From Polynucleobacter sp. es-EL-1 (GTDB lineage: Bacteria; Pseudomonadota; Gammaproteobacteria; Burkholderiales; Burkholderiaceae): a DNA stretch of 64,000 bases. Position numbers and translations under genes: made by a program. The notes under the pieces are model-generated. The model worked only from the letters and a program-made list of their open reading frames with translations. It ran no database searches and was not told the origin of the DNA. Location of the stretch: positions 62,001-126,000 of the forward strand of contig NZ_CP061310.1 in assembly GCF_018687975.1 (NCBI RefSeq), written 5' to 3'. Below, piece after piece: positions 33,239-41,814 of this stretch (within the stretch, counting starts at the first letter, position 1; each line of letters begins with the position of its first letter).

Positions 33239-34312
33239 TTAGTTGCTAGCCAGAATTTCTTTCAAGGCTAGGATTAATTCATTGCACTGATCGTCCGTGC
33301 CAATGGTGATGCGCAAGAATTGTTCAATACGTGACGATGTAAAGTGCCGCACGATAATTCCGCGATCGCGCAAGGCCTGATATAACTTTCCACCAGCATG
33401 CTTTGGGTGGCGCGTGAAAATAAAATTCGCTGAAGAAGGCAAAGTTTCAAAGCCAAGTGTTGCTAGCTCTTTCACCAGACGTTCGCGAGTTTGAATCACC
33501 TTTGCGGAGCTTGTTTCAAGATGCGCCTGATCTTCAATCGCTGCAATGGCTCCAGCTTGGGCTAAACGTCCCAGGGGGTAGGAGTTAAAGCTATTCTTAA
33601 CGCGCTCTAAACCTTCAATCAGCACAGGATGGCCTACCGCAAAACCGACGCGCAAGCCAGCCAATGCCCTTGATTTAGAGAGGGTGTGCACTACTAATAG
33701 GTTTTCTGGGCAGACTGCCCCACGAAGGAGGGGAATACAAGACTCTGTACCGTAGTCGACATAGGCTTCGTCGATGACTACTACCGAATCGGTATTGATT
33801 TTGAGTAATTTTTCAATTTCGGAGCGAGGAATCGCGCGTCCGGTTGGGGCATTGGGGTTGGGGAAAATAATGCCGCCATTGGGTAATGTGAAGTCACTGA
33901 CACGAATTTCAAAGTCTGATCCTAAGGGGATCGCTTCATGAGTAATCCCAAATAACTTGCAGTAAACGGGGTAAAAGCTATAGGAAATATCCGGAAACTG
34001 GACTGGCTTTGCTTGTTTTAATAGACCTAGGAAGACGTGGGCTAGAACCTCATCCGAGCCATTTCCCAAAAAAACCTGTTTTGGATCTAAGCCGTGCAAT
34101 TGAGCGATTGCCTTCTTTAAAGCAAGTCCCTCTGGATCTGGGTAAAGCCTTAAATCATCATTATTTTGCTGTGCTATGGCTGCTAGTGCCTTTGGGGAAG
34201 GGCCGTAGGGGCTTTCATTGGTATTGAGTTTGACCAGTCGCTCCATTTGCGGCTGCTCCCCTGGGACATAGGGGGTAAGGGTGTGAACAACGGGGCTCCA
34301 AAAACGGCTCAT
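33239..34312 (-). CDS. hisC: Histidinol-phosphate aminotransferase
   Basis: HisC is the PLP transaminase that forms histidinol phosphate from imidazole-acetol phosphate. The 357-residue product has N-E-S-P-Y-G-P-S near residue 32, N-G-S-D-E-V-L, F-P-N-P-N-A-P-T-G, D-E-A-Y-V-D-Y and the PLP lysine in H-T-L-S-K-S-R-A-L-A-G-L-R-V-G. It is the only his gene on the minus strand here, set between hisD and hisB. In Burkholderia and Ralstonia, as I recall, hisC lies at the same place but co-directional, so a local inversion is likely. Confidence 0.96.
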   Translation of the reverse strand: MSRFWSPVVHTLTPYVPGEQPQMERLVKLNTNESPYGPSPKALAAIAQQNNDDLRLYPDPEGLALKKAIAQLHGLDPKQVFLGNGSDEVLAHVFLGLLKQAKPVQFPDISYSFYPVYCKLFGITHEAIPLGSDFEIRVSDFTLPNGGIIFPNPNAPTGRAIPRSEIEKLLKINTDSVVVIDEAYVDYGTESCIPLLRGAVCPENLLVVHTLSKSRALAGLRVGFAVGHPVLIEGLERVKNSFNSYPLGRLAQAGAIAAIEDQAHLETSSAKVIQTRERLVKELATLGFETLPSSANFIFTRHPKHAGGKLYQALRDRGIIVRHFTSSRIEQFLRITIGTDDQCNELILALKEILASN

Positions 34313-34346
34313 GAGGGACTCTAGTCAAAAATCAGCAAATTTATTA

Positions 34347-34391
34347 AATACCGACATTGAAAGAGACAAAGTCGATATTTATATCGGTATT
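34347..34391. promoter_or_regulatory. Nested palindromes over a candidate hisB promoter
   Basis: AATACCGA (34347-34354) is mirrored by TCGGTATT (34384-34391), and inside lies CGATAT-TT-ATATCG (34373-34386). A promoter-like pair fits the same stretch: TTGAAA (34357-34362), 17 bases, TATATC (34380-34385). The second palindrome overlaps the -10, as an operator would. The region lies between divergent hisC and hisB. Function is inferred from arrangement only. Confidence 0.4.
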
Positions 34392-34445
34392 AGGAATGAT
34401 ATTATGAGGCTTCAATCAACACTTCGCCTCGCGGCGCACGCAAGC

Positions 34446-35033
34446 ATGCGGCAAGCTGATGTAACCCGAAATACTTCGGAAACCAAAATTCAAATTGCTA
34501 TCAATTTAGATGGCACTGGGAAAGCTGAGCTAGCCTCTGGCGTCCCCTTTTTAGATCATATGCTCGATCAAATTGCCCGTCACGGCATGATTGACTTAAA
34601 AGTAGTCGCAAAGGGCGATACGCATATCGATGATCATCACACTGTTGAGGATGTGGGTATTACTTTGGGCCAGGCGTTTGCCAAAGCAGTAGGTGATAAA
34701 GCGGGCATTACCCGTTACGGTCACTCTTATGTCCCCTTAGATGAGACTTTATCTCGCGTGGTGATTGATTTCTCGGGCCGGCCTGGTTTGGAATTCAATG
34801 TTCCTTTTACACGGGCGCGTGTTGGTGATTTTGATGTGGATCTCAGCATTGAGTTTTTCCGCGGCTTTGTTAACCACGCCGGGGTGACTTTACATATTGA
34901 TAACCTACGTGGCATTAATGCCCATCATCAGATTGAAACGGTATTCAAGGCATTTGGCCGTGCATTGCGCATGGCTCTAGAGCTTGATCCACGTGCGTCA
35001 GGTGTTGTTCCTTCTACTAAGGGTAGTCTGTAA
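34446..35033 (+). CDS. hisB: Imidazoleglycerol-phosphate dehydratase
   Basis: HisB dehydrates imidazole-glycerol phosphate. The 195-residue monofunctional protein shows R-N-T-S-E-T-K-I, G-V-P-F-L-D-H-M-L-D-Q, D-T-H-I-D-D-H-H-T-V-E-D, G-H-S-Y-V-P-L-D-E and I-N-A-H-H-Q-I-E-T-V-F-K-A metal-binding regions. I start at the ATG at 34446, where similarity to the family begins. An in-frame ATG at 34404 has AGGA eight bases upstream and would add 14 residues (M-R-L-Q-S-T-L-R); it is a real alternative because 34446 has no evident ribosome-binding site. Confidence 0.95.
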   Translation: MRQADVTRNTSETKIQIAINLDGTGKAELASGVPFLDHMLDQIARHGMIDLKVVAKGDTHIDDHHTVEDVGITLGQAFAKAVGDKAGITRYGHSYVPLDETLSRVVIDFSGRPGLEFNVPFTRARVGDFDVDLSIEFFRGFVNHAGVTLHIDNLRGINAHHQIETVFKAFGRALRMALELDPRASGVVPSTKGSL

Positions 35034-35102
35034 TAAGAATCCTCTAGCAATCTATAGAAGATAGAAGACTGCCAAAAAACACTAAAGAATATAGGTCAAG
35101 AG

Positions 35103-35765
35103 TTGGCGCAAACAATTGCGATCGTTGATTATGGAATGGGTAATTTGCGTTCCGTATACCAAGCCTTTCATCATGTGGCGCCTGATGCAAATGTGTTGAT
35201 TGCGCGCAAGCCCGAGGAAATTCTTGCCGCTGAGCGCGTCGTGCTACCAGGGCAAGGTGCAATGCCTGACTGCATGAAGCATTTAGAAGAGTCAGGCTTA
35301 CTAGAAGCTTTGTTAGATGCGGCAAAAATTAAACCTTTACTAGGTGTCTGTGTTGGAGAACAAATGCTGCTTGATCGCAGTGCTGAAGTGAGGGCTGCAG
35401 ACAATGCCACTTGGACTACCTGTTTAGGATTAATTCCAGGTGAAGTACGGCGTTTTGAGCTGGCTGGTCAATTGCAGGCTGATGGTTCAGCCTATAAGGT
35501 TCCCCATATGGGTTGGAATCAAGTACGCCAAGATCGAAAGCATCCGATTTGGGAGGGCATTCCGGATATGACTAGCTTCTATTTTGTACACAGTTATTAC
35601 GTTGTACCGCAGCGTAATGAAGATATTGCTGGCTCAACTCAATATGGTGATTGGTTTACTTCTGCTCTGGCAAGAGATAACATTTTTGCAACCCAGTTTC
35701 ATCCAGAAAAAAGTGCAGAATACGGATTAAGACTCTACAAAAATTTTGTTTCTTGGCAACCTTAA
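35103..35765 (+). CDS. hisH: Imidazole glycerol phosphate synthase, glutaminase subunit
   Basis: HisH releases ammonia from glutamine for HisF. The 220-residue class I amidotransferase has a V-D-Y-G-M-G-N-L-R-S-V start, the nucleophile elbow L-G-V-C-V-G-E-Q-M-L-L (E replacing the more common I), and the catalytic F-H-P-E-K-S near the end. The start codon is TTG at 35103 with AGGTCAAGAG upstream; no ATG exists before the conserved D-Y-G-M-G. It sits between hisB and hisA. Confidence 0.95.
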   Translation: MAQTIAIVDYGMGNLRSVYQAFHHVAPDANVLIARKPEEILAAERVVLPGQGAMPDCMKHLEESGLLEALLDAAKIKPLLGVCVGEQMLLDRSAEVRAADNATWTTCLGLIPGEVRRFELAGQLQADGSAYKVPHMGWNQVRQDRKHPIWEGIPDMTSFYFVHSYYVVPQRNEDIAGSTQYGDWFTSALARDNIFATQFHPEKSAEYGLRLYKNFVSWQP

Positions 35766-35784
35766 TATTTTCTAACGTACTACT

Positions 35785-36546
35785 ATGCTGCTGATTCCCG
35801 CGATTGACTTAAAAGACGGCCACTGTGTTCGACTCGAACAAGGTGATATGGATAAGGCTACGGTCTTTTCTGAAGACCCTGGTGCAATGGCGGCGCATTG
35901 GATTAGTAAGGGGGCGCGTCGTCTGCATCTAGTAGATTTGAATGGCGCATTTGCTGGCAAGCTTAAAAATGAATCTGCGATTAAATCGATTCTCAAAGCA
36001 GTAGGCGATGAGATTCCGGTGCAGCTCGGTGGCGGTATTCGTGACTTAGAAACCATTGAACGCTTATTGGATGACGGTATAAGTACGGTGATTATTGGTA
36101 CCGCCGCAGTGAAGAGTCCAGGTTTTGTACAAGATGCATGCACGGCTTTTCCTGGGCACATCATGGTGGGCTTAGATGCCCGCGATGGCAAAGTGGCTAC
36201 GGATGGTTGGAGCAAAATCACCGGCCATGAAGTGGTAGATCTTGCCAAGAAATTTGAAGATTATGGTGTTGAGGCAATCATCTATACCGACATTGGGCGT
36301 GATGGCATGCTCAAGGGTGTCAATATGGATGCAACCATTAAGTTAGCACAATCTATTCGCATTCCAGTGATTGCTAGCGGCGGCTTATCAAGCAATCACG
36401 ATATTGAGGCGCTTTGTGCTGCTGAGGAAGAAGGCGTTATGGGCGTCATTGCAGGCCGCTCTATTTATGCTGGTGATCTTGATTTGACTGCAGCTCAAGA
36501 GTATGCGGATGCGTTAACGCTCAAGTTCGCCAAGAAAAATATCTAG
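35785..36546 (+). CDS. hisA: ProFAR isomerase HisA
   Basis: HisA performs the Amadori rearrangement of ProFAR to PRFAR. The 253 residues form a half-barrel-duplicated TIM barrel: M-L-L-I-P-A-I-D-L-K-D-G-H-C-V-R-L at the start, with catalytic Asp in A-I-D, then V-Q-L-G-G-G-I-R, Y-T-D-I-G-R-D-G-M-L-K-G and V-I-A-S-G-G-L-S-S. It follows hisH by 19 bases and precedes hisF by 11. Confidence 0.97.
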   Translation: MLLIPAIDLKDGHCVRLEQGDMDKATVFSEDPGAMAAHWISKGARRLHLVDLNGAFAGKLKNESAIKSILKAVGDEIPVQLGGGIRDLETIERLLDDGISTVIIGTAAVKSPGFVQDACTAFPGHIMVGLDARDGKVATDGWSKITGHEVVDLAKKFEDYGVEAIIYTDIGRDGMLKGVNMDATIKLAQSIRIPVIASGGLSSNHDIEALCAAEEEGVMGVIAGRSIYAGDLDLTAAQEYADALTLKFAKKNI

Positions 36547-36557
36547 AGTGACCATCA

Positions 36558-37316
36558 GTGTTAACTAAACGAATCATTCCTTGCCTTGATGTTACGGCAG
36601 GGCGCGTTGTTAAGGGTGTGAACTTTGTTGGTCTGCGCGATGCTGGCGATCCAGTCGAGATTGCTAAGCGCTATGACACGCAAGGTGCTGATGAATTAAC
36701 CTTTTTGGATATCACGGCGACTTCAGATGGTCGTGACTTGATATTGCACATCATTGAGGACGTTGCCTCCCAAGTGTTTATTCCCTTAACAGTCGGCGGC
36801 GGAGTCAGAGCGGTGGCTGATGTCCGGCGTTTACTCAATGCCGGTGCTGATAAGGTGAGCATGAATTCTTCCGCTGTTGCGAATCCGGATTTGGTTTCGG
36901 ATGCGGCTGCGTACTATGGATCCCAATGTATTGTGGTGGCAATCGACGCCAAAAAAACTACTGCTGGTAATTGGGAAGTGTTCACTCATGGCGGCAGAAC
37001 TGCTACCGGGATGGATGTCGTGAGCTGGGCCTCAGAAGTTGCTCAGCGCGGCGCCGGTGAAATATTACTCACGAGCATGAATCGTGATGGCAGTAAGGAT
37101 GGATTTGATTTGGAACTCACTGCCGCAGTTAGTGACGCAGTGAGTGTTCCGGTAATTGCCTCTGGTGGCGTTGGTAACTTACAGCATTTAGTCGATGGTA
37201 TTACCAAGGGTCATGCTGATGCAGTCCTGGCTGCCAGTATTTTTCACTATGGTGAATTTACGGTGGTCCAAGCGAAAGAATATATGGCTAGCCAAGGAAT
37301 TCCTGTTCGGATTTAA
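36558..37316 (+). CDS. hisF: Imidazole glycerol phosphate synthase, cyclase subunit
   Basis: HisF joins ammonia from HisH with PRFAR to make IGP and AICAR. The 252-residue barrel starts L-T-K-R-I-I-P-C-L-D-V (catalytic Asp11) from a GTG codon. T-V-G-G-G-V-R, the second acid in N-R-D-G-S-K-D-G-F-D and V-I-A-S-G-G-V-G-N follow. It is homologous to the neighbouring hisA and lies in the same run. Confidence 0.97.
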   Translation: MLTKRIIPCLDVTAGRVVKGVNFVGLRDAGDPVEIAKRYDTQGADELTFLDITATSDGRDLILHIIEDVASQVFIPLTVGGGVRAVADVRRLLNAGADKVSMNSSAVANPDLVSDAAAYYGSQCIVVAIDAKKTTAGNWEVFTHGGRTATGMDVVSWASEVAQRGAGEILLTSMNRDGSKDGFDLELTAAVSDAVSVPVIASGGVGNLQHLVDGITKGHADAVLAASIFHYGEFTVVQAKEYMASQGIPVRI

Positions 37317-37342
37317 AGTGCAATAGAGCACAGTCAAAGAAG

Positions 37343-37750
37343 ATGTCAATGAGCGTATTCACTCCAAACAAAAGTTTAGAAGCGGGCCCTTGGCTTGATG
37401 CCATCACTTGGAATGAGCAAGGTTTAGTGCCGGTAATTGCTCAAGAAGAGGGTAGTAAGGACATTTTGATGATGGCCTGGATGAATAAAGATGCCCTATT
37501 GGCCACTTTGCGTTTAGGCGAAGCGGTGTATTGGACTCGCTCAAGACAGAAGCTGTGGCACAAGGGTGAAGAGTCTGGCCATACTCAAAAGGTCAAGGAG
37601 ATCCGCCTGGATTGCGATGGCGATACGATTGTTCTCTTGGTTGAACAAAAGGATGGGATTGCTTGTCATACAGGGGAGCACAGCTGCTTCTTTCAGAGGT
37701 GGGATTGTGCAAAATCCGCATGGGTTGATGAGTCAAAAGGTCATCAATAA
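37343..37750 (+). CDS. hisI: Phosphoribosyl-AMP cyclohydrolase
   Basis: HisI opens the adenine ring of PR-AMP, the third histidine step. The 135 residues include M-M-A-W-M-N-K-D-A-L, Y-W-T-R-S-R-Q-K-L-W-H-K-G-E-E-S-G-H, the metal-binding D-C-D-G-D and the cysteine-rich H-T-G-E-H-S-C-F. It is a separate protein from HisE here, not the HisIE fusion of enterobacteria. Confidence 0.96.
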   Translation: MSMSVFTPNKSLEAGPWLDAITWNEQGLVPVIAQEEGSKDILMMAWMNKDALLATLRLGEAVYWTRSRQKLWHKGEESGHTQKVKEIRLDCDGDTIVLLVEQKDGIACHTGEHSCFFQRWDCAKSAWVDESKGHQ

Positions 37751-37794
37751 ACCTTTCTTAGTCTCTTTGCTAACAAAAGACATAAAATCACTCC

Positions 37795-38196
37795 ATGACA
37801 AGTCCAGCAAATAAGCCTGCCAATATAGATTCCGCCTTAAGCCATTTGGCTAATGTGGTGGATCAGCGTCGCGATGCCTTTAAAGCTGGTCAAGCTGATC
37901 CCAAAACCTCCTATACGGCGCTCCTGTTTTCTAAGGGCGATGACGGGATTTTGAAGAAAATTGGCGAGGAGGCGACCGAAGCAGTAATGGCTGCCAAGGA
38001 TGCTCGAAATGCCAATCTAGCGCCAGAACAGCAAAAACTCTTAATTGGAGAGATGGCTGACCTTTGGTTTCATTGCTTAATTGCCCTATCCCAGTTTGGT
38101 CTTCGCCCAGAAGACGTTATTGCTGAGTTAGAGCGTCGTCTTGGCACCTCAGGAATAGAGGAAAAGGCTGCCCGCAAGGCAGCTAATCAGGAGTAA
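37795..38196 (+). CDS. hisE: Phosphoribosyl-ATP pyrophosphatase
   Basis: HisE hydrolyses PR-ATP to PR-AMP, the second histidine step. The 133-residue all-helical MazG-like protein has S-Y-T-A-L-L-F-S-K-G, K-I-G-E-E-A-T-E-A-V-M-A-A-K-D and the acidic M-A-D-L-W-F-H motif. Four bases separate its stop from the ATG of the HIT gene. Confidence 0.95.
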   Translation: MTSPANKPANIDSALSHLANVVDQRRDAFKAGQADPKTSYTALLFSKGDDGILKKIGEEATEAVMAAKDARNANLAPEQQKLLIGEMADLWFHCLIALSQFGLRPEDVIAELERRLGTSGIEEKAARKAANQE

Positions 38197-38199
38197 TTG

Positions 38200-38556
38200 A
38201 TGTCTCACGATCCAAATTGCCTGTTTTGTAAGATTTCTCAAGGGTCTATCCCGTCTCAAAAGGTCTATGAGGATGAAGAAATCTATGCTTTTAAGGATAT
38301 AAACCCAGCTGCACCAGTGCATTTCTTGATCATTCCCAAAAAACATATCCCTATGCTGGAATCTGCTGATAGCAGTGATGCGCCATTGCTAGGTAGAATG
38401 ATGGAGTTAGCACCACGTCTTGCCAAGGAACAAGGTTGTCGCCCAGGAAAAGAGGGTGGTTTTAAGTTACAGGTAAATAATGGTGCAGATGGAGGGCAAG
38501 AGGTTTATCACTTGCATTTGCATGTGATGGGCGGTCCGCGCCCCTGGAAAAAATAG
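38200..38556 (+). CDS. HIT-family nucleotide-binding protein (HinT-like)
   Basis: HIT proteins hydrolyse nucleoside phosphoramidates or related adducts. The 118-residue product, from the ATG at 38200 with CAGGAG upstream, has C-L-F-C-K-I near the start, a V-P-x-F-x-I-I-P-K-K-H-I-like segment, G-F-K-L-Q-V-N-N-G, and the HIT triad H-L-H-L-H-V-M-G-G. It sits between hisE and tatA, as in other Burkholderiales. Confidence 0.93.
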   Translation: MSHDPNCLFCKISQGSIPSQKVYEDEEIYAFKDINPAAPVHFLIIPKKHIPMLESADSSDAPLLGRMMELAPRLAKEQGCRPGKEGGFKLQVNNGADGGQEVYHLHLHVMGGPRPWKK

Positions 38557-38572
38557 TCCAAGGAGATTGATG

Positions 38573-38806
38573 ATGGGTTCATTTAGCATTTGGCATTGGT
38601 TGATTGTTTTGGTAATCGTGATGTTGGTATTCGGTACCAAAAAATTACGTAATATTGGTACTGACTTAGGTGGTGCCGTCAAAGGTTTCAAAGATGGCAT
38701 GAAAGCACCTGAAGCTGGCGAAGAATCCAAAGAGCAGATTGCACAAACAGCATCAGCTGCTGCAGATAAGACTGTGGATGTGCATGCTAAAGATGTAAAT
38801 AAGTAA
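38573..38806 (+). CDS. tatA: Sec-independent translocase subunit TatA
   Basis: TatA oligomers form the passage for folded proteins at the inner membrane. The product is 77 residues: a short N-terminus, one membrane helix (about 6-21), the F-G-T-K-K-L-R-N-I-G hinge, an amphipathic helix with G-G-A-V-K-G-F-K-D-G-M and a variable polar tail. The start is one of two adjacent ATGs (38570 or 38573), both behind AGGAG. Confidence 0.95.
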   Translation: MGSFSIWHWLIVLVIVMLVFGTKKLRNIGTDLGGAVKGFKDGMKAPEAGEESKEQIAQTASAAADKTVDVHAKDVNK

Positions 38807-38859
38807 TTGCTGATCTTGATGCATATACCTCAAGCATTTGACTATGCATCGCTTCTTTC

Positions 38860-39336
38860 ATGATTGATCTTGGTGTATCTAAGCTTGCCCTGATTGCTGT
38901 TGTTGCACTCGTGGTTGTCGGGCCAGAGCGTTTACCAAAAGTTGCTCGTATGGCGGGCAACTTATTCGGTCGCGCTCAACGCTATATGGCTGATGTGAAA
39001 TCAGAAGTCAGTCGCCAAATGGAAGTCGAAGAGTTCAAGAAGATTCGTGAAGAGAGCATGTCGGCATTCAAGGATGTCGAAAATAGTATTCAGTCGACTG
39101 TTCAAGAGGCCGGCACACACTTAAGTGATCAGGCTGATACGAATCTCGATTTATATACAAGAGCCCCCTTGGATGAAAAAGAAGTATTGAGTAAATCTTT
39201 ACGTCAGGGTCGCAAGAGTTGGGGTGTACGGCGCGCGGCAAGACCTATTTGGTACAAGCGCTCAACGGGGATGCGTACCAAAGTGCAATCTGGCGCTGCA
39301 CGCATGAAACGTTTTCATCACAGTGCCGGTAAGTAA
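38860..39336 (+). CDS. tatB: Sec-independent translocase subunit TatB
   Basis: TatB forms the substrate receptor with TatC. The 158-residue protein starts M-I-D-L-G-V-S-K-L and has one membrane helix (about 5-22) followed by G-P-E-R-L-P-K-V-A-R. A long amphipathic helix carries V-K-S-E-V-S-R-Q-M-E-V-E-E-F and a basic C-terminal tail closes the protein. The E-F-K-K-I-R-E-E and tail regions are typical of betaproteobacterial TatB. Confidence 0.95.
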   Translation: MIDLGVSKLALIAVVALVVVGPERLPKVARMAGNLFGRAQRYMADVKSEVSRQMEVEEFKKIREESMSAFKDVENSIQSTVQEAGTHLSDQADTNLDLYTRAPLDEKEVLSKSLRQGRKSWGVRRAARPIWYKRSTGMRTKVQSGAARMKRFHHSAGK

Positions 39337-39372
39337 TTAATAGTAGTTAAAGTAAATTAAAACAATATCTCG

Positions 39373-40167
39373 ATGACGCAAAATAATTCCGCCGGAGATT
39401 CAGGTTTACAAGAATCTTTCTTGTCTCATTTGTATGAGCTGCGTGATCGCGTCATTAAGTCAGCAATAGCCATCATCATTGTTTTTGTTAGCTTGGTGTA
39501 TTGGGCACCCGATATTTTCCATTTGTTTTCGCAGCCCTTATTGCAAGCCCTGCCCTCTGGCGGCAAGATGATTGTTACGGATGTGACAGGCTCTTTCTTT
39601 GTTCCGATGAAAGTAACGATGTTGGTTGCTTTCTTAATTGCACTTCCAGTAGTGATGTATCAGTTATGGGCGTTTATCGCTCCAGGACTGTATCAACATG
39701 AGCGCAAATTAATCCTTCCTTTGGTTGTTAGTAGTTATAGCCTGTTTATTTGCGGTATGGCTTTTGCCTACTTCCTCGTCTTTCCAACCGTATTTGAGTT
39801 CATGGCTAGCTATAACGCACCTTTGGGTGCGGAGATGTCGACTGATATTGATAAATATCTTGGCTTTGCTATGAATACCTTCCTTGCTTTCGGTATTACT
39901 TTCGAGGTGCCAGTAGTCGTAGTTGTTCTGGTGCGCATGGGAATGGTTTCGCTGGCAAAACTTAAAGAGATTCGCCCCTATGTGATTGTGGGCGCCTTTG
40001 TGGTTGCTGCAATTGTCACGCCTCCAGATGTGCTCTCTCAGTTATTGCTCGCCATCCCGATGATTTTGCTTTATGAGTTAGGGCTGCTAATCGCTCGGTT
40101 TTATGAGCCTAAGCCAGCCGCGGATGAGGCAACTGCTGGTGATACTGATCCTCAGGCAACAGCCTGA
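39373..40167 (+). CDS. tatC: Sec-independent translocase subunit TatC
   Basis: TatC recognises twin-arginine signal peptides. The 264 residues show the N-terminal F-L-S-H-L-Y-E-L-R-D-R motif, six hydrophobic helices, V-T-G-S-F-F-V-P-M-K, F-I-A-P-G-L-Y-Q-H-E-R-K and T-P-P-D-V-L-S-Q-L-L-L-A-I-P. The final 16 bases overlap the end of the convergent Sel1-repeat gene. A likely client, PetA, is encoded 7 kb downstream. Confidence 0.97.
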   Translation: MTQNNSAGDSGLQESFLSHLYELRDRVIKSAIAIIIVFVSLVYWAPDIFHLFSQPLLQALPSGGKMIVTDVTGSFFVPMKVTMLVAFLIALPVVMYQLWAFIAPGLYQHERKLILPLVVSSYSLFICGMAFAYFLVFPTVFEFMASYNAPLGAEMSTDIDKYLGFAMNTFLAFGITFEVPVVVVVLVRMGMVSLAKLKEIRPYVIVGAFVVAAIVTPPDVLSQLLLAIPMILLYELGLLIARFYEPKPAADEATAGDTDPQATA

Positions 40168-41606
40168 TCTTGTGCAAAGGTGGCATTTAGCCACTCAGAG
40201 ACGCGATCAAAACGATAGCGTCTCTGCCTTAAATTCCCCTCTTGATCTAAATCGCTTCCTGCAAATGCCTTACCAGCTGCTAATAGTGCTCGGCGTTGTT
40301 GGGTCGTATCAATCTGAATGAGTCTAGGCAAGATTTTTGGTAATTCATGACGAATGTCTACCACCACACAATGTTCGTGCTGTAGCTCGCCAACCTCACA
40401 TAACAATAGTTCAGCTTTGCTCAGGTTAAATTGGTTGGCGATGATAAGTCGGTGACAAAGTAGGATCCACTCTTTTTCGAGTTTGTATTCTGTATGATGG
40501 TTTATTGCTTTCTCAGCATAGCTTGCTAAGGCATACCAATCATTAACTTTTGGATCTGAAGTATTTTCTAAAATTTTCCCAAGCAATTCTTTCGCTTCTG
40601 TCACGCCTTGCTGTTGAGCCTGCCAAATCCAATAAGAAGCTTGTAGTCCACGAATCTTTTCTTCAACTTTTTCACGCTTACGCCATAAATTAGCACCCCG
40701 TCTAAATTGAGCCTGGGCATGACCCAAGTCAGCTGCACGATCAAAACAGCGATCACTCTCAGCGGCGTTATAGCCTGAGAACTGTGGGCGTCGGTAGATC
40801 TCACCAAGGGCAAACCAGGCATCCCGATCGCCATCTTTTGCAGCTAACTCTAACCAGTAAGCCGCTTTTTTTAAAGAGGCATTCGATTTGCCTGCACGGC
40901 TATCGGTAGTGCCATCAAACTGCGCGAGCCTTAATCCCAAGGTGAGTTTGGCAATCGTCAGGCCCATTTCTGCCGCTTGCACTAAAGCAACTTCATTTTG
41001 ATTGGACACCCAAGCATTCCAAAGTGAAGAAAGTGCCTCATCTTTTGGCTGTAATTGAATCAGTAGTTCTTTTGCGCTGGGCGTAAATGGATTTTCAGAT
41101 TGAGCTAGCCCAACTAAAAACTCCTTAGCGGTTTTTTGCAGCGAGACCAAATCGCTACCATCATCTTTTTTGGATAACCAAGTCTCAAGCTCAGATTGCA
41201 ATTCTTTTTTATTGGGATCAAGCAACATCTGCGCGAGTTGCCATTGAGCCCCAACGCTAGATTCAACATTGATGCGGGCAACTTTCCAAAAAGTATCCCA
41301 GCCAAAATTAAAGGCTGGTGAATGGAGGGTTGCCTCCAAGGGAACTATGGAAATTTGTTTAAAAATCTCCAATATTTCCGGGGCGGTGACATGATCTGAA
41401 TAAACTTCAGCATCACTTGAGCTAAATGAACTAACTATTTGATTTTGAAGAGATAAGTATGATTTCTCTAGCCAAATCAAGGCGTTAGCAGGTTGAACGG
41501 GGGTTTTAAATGCCCCATTCAAATAAGCGGAAGCCAAATTTTGTTGTGCGGATACATCACCCATTCGGGCAGATTGGAGGATTTTTAAGAATTCACGGCT
41601 TGCCAT
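40152..41606 (-). CDS. Sel1-like (TPR-type) repeat protein
   Basis: This 484-residue protein carries Sel1/TPR-like helical repeats, generally used for protein-protein contacts. Clear repeats are near the N-terminus (A-Q-Q-N-L-A-S-A-Y-L-N-G, then A-L-I-W-L-E-K-S-Y) and in the middle, with A-W-F-A-L-G-E-I-Y-R-R, C-F-D-R-A-A-D-L-G-H-A-Q-A-Q-F-R-R-G-A and Y-W-I-W-Q-A-Q-Q-Q-G. No signal peptide is seen with the ATG at 41606, where repeat similarity starts. A frame opening at 41753 adds 49 Cys/Phe-rich residues that look non-coding. I cannot name a function. It interrupts the usual tatC-degQ neighbourhood. Confidence 0.75.
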   Translation of the reverse strand: MASREFLKILQSARMGDVSAQQNLASAYLNGAFKTPVQPANALIWLEKSYLSLQNQIVSSFSSSDAEVYSDHVTAPEILEIFKQISIVPLEATLHSPAFNFGWDTFWKVARINVESSVGAQWQLAQMLLDPNKKELQSELETWLSKKDDGSDLVSLQKTAKEFLVGLAQSENPFTPSAKELLIQLQPKDEALSSLWNAWVSNQNEVALVQAAEMGLTIAKLTLGLRLAQFDGTTDSRAGKSNASLKKAAYWLELAAKDGDRDAWFALGEIYRRPQFSGYNAAESDRCFDRAADLGHAQAQFRRGANLWRKREKVEEKIRGLQASYWIWQAQQQGVTEAKELLGKILENTSDPKVNDWYALASYAEKAINHHTEYKLEKEWILLCHRLIIANQFNLSKAELLLCEVGELQHEHCVVVDIRHELPKILPRLIQIDTTQQRRALLAAGKAFAGSDLDQEGNLRQRRYRFDRVSEWLNATFAQDQAVA

Positions 41607-41695
41607 ATGACAATTTTGGCATTCCAGAGCATAAAAAGACAGAAAACAAAGTCCTTGTTGCCCTGATACAACGAAGAAAGCCAAAAAACTGCCTT

Positions 41696-41722
41696 TTGAC
41701 AAGCAAAAAGATCTCCTAAATA
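41696..41722 (+). promoter_or_regulatory. Candidate porin promoter
   Basis: A perfect -35 TTGACA (41696-41701) is followed after 15 bases by TAAATA (41717-41722). The spacing is short and the -10 weak. It would give a 5' leader of about 85 bases before the porin ATG. The 208-base gap between the divergent Sel1 and porin genes holds nothing else I can identify. Confidence 0.35.
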
Positions 41723-41814
41723 CCCTTACCACCAGTCTCACGGGGCAAAACAAGCAAAATTCATAGGTCCCAGTTTTATTCGGGCATTACTTTCAATTTA
41801 TGGAGATTTAAAGA

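Noticed and set aside
40152..40167. Overlap of tatC and Sel1-gene 3' ends as a regulatory antisense pair
   Set aside because: Sixteen bases of tail-to-tail overlap is ordinary in compact genomes and no special structure is present.
41607..41753. 49-residue N-terminal extension of the Sel1-repeat protein
   Set aside because: The extension is rich in Cys, Phe and Val without being a proper signal peptide, and it crosses the candidate porin promoter; repeat similarity begins at the ATG at 41606.
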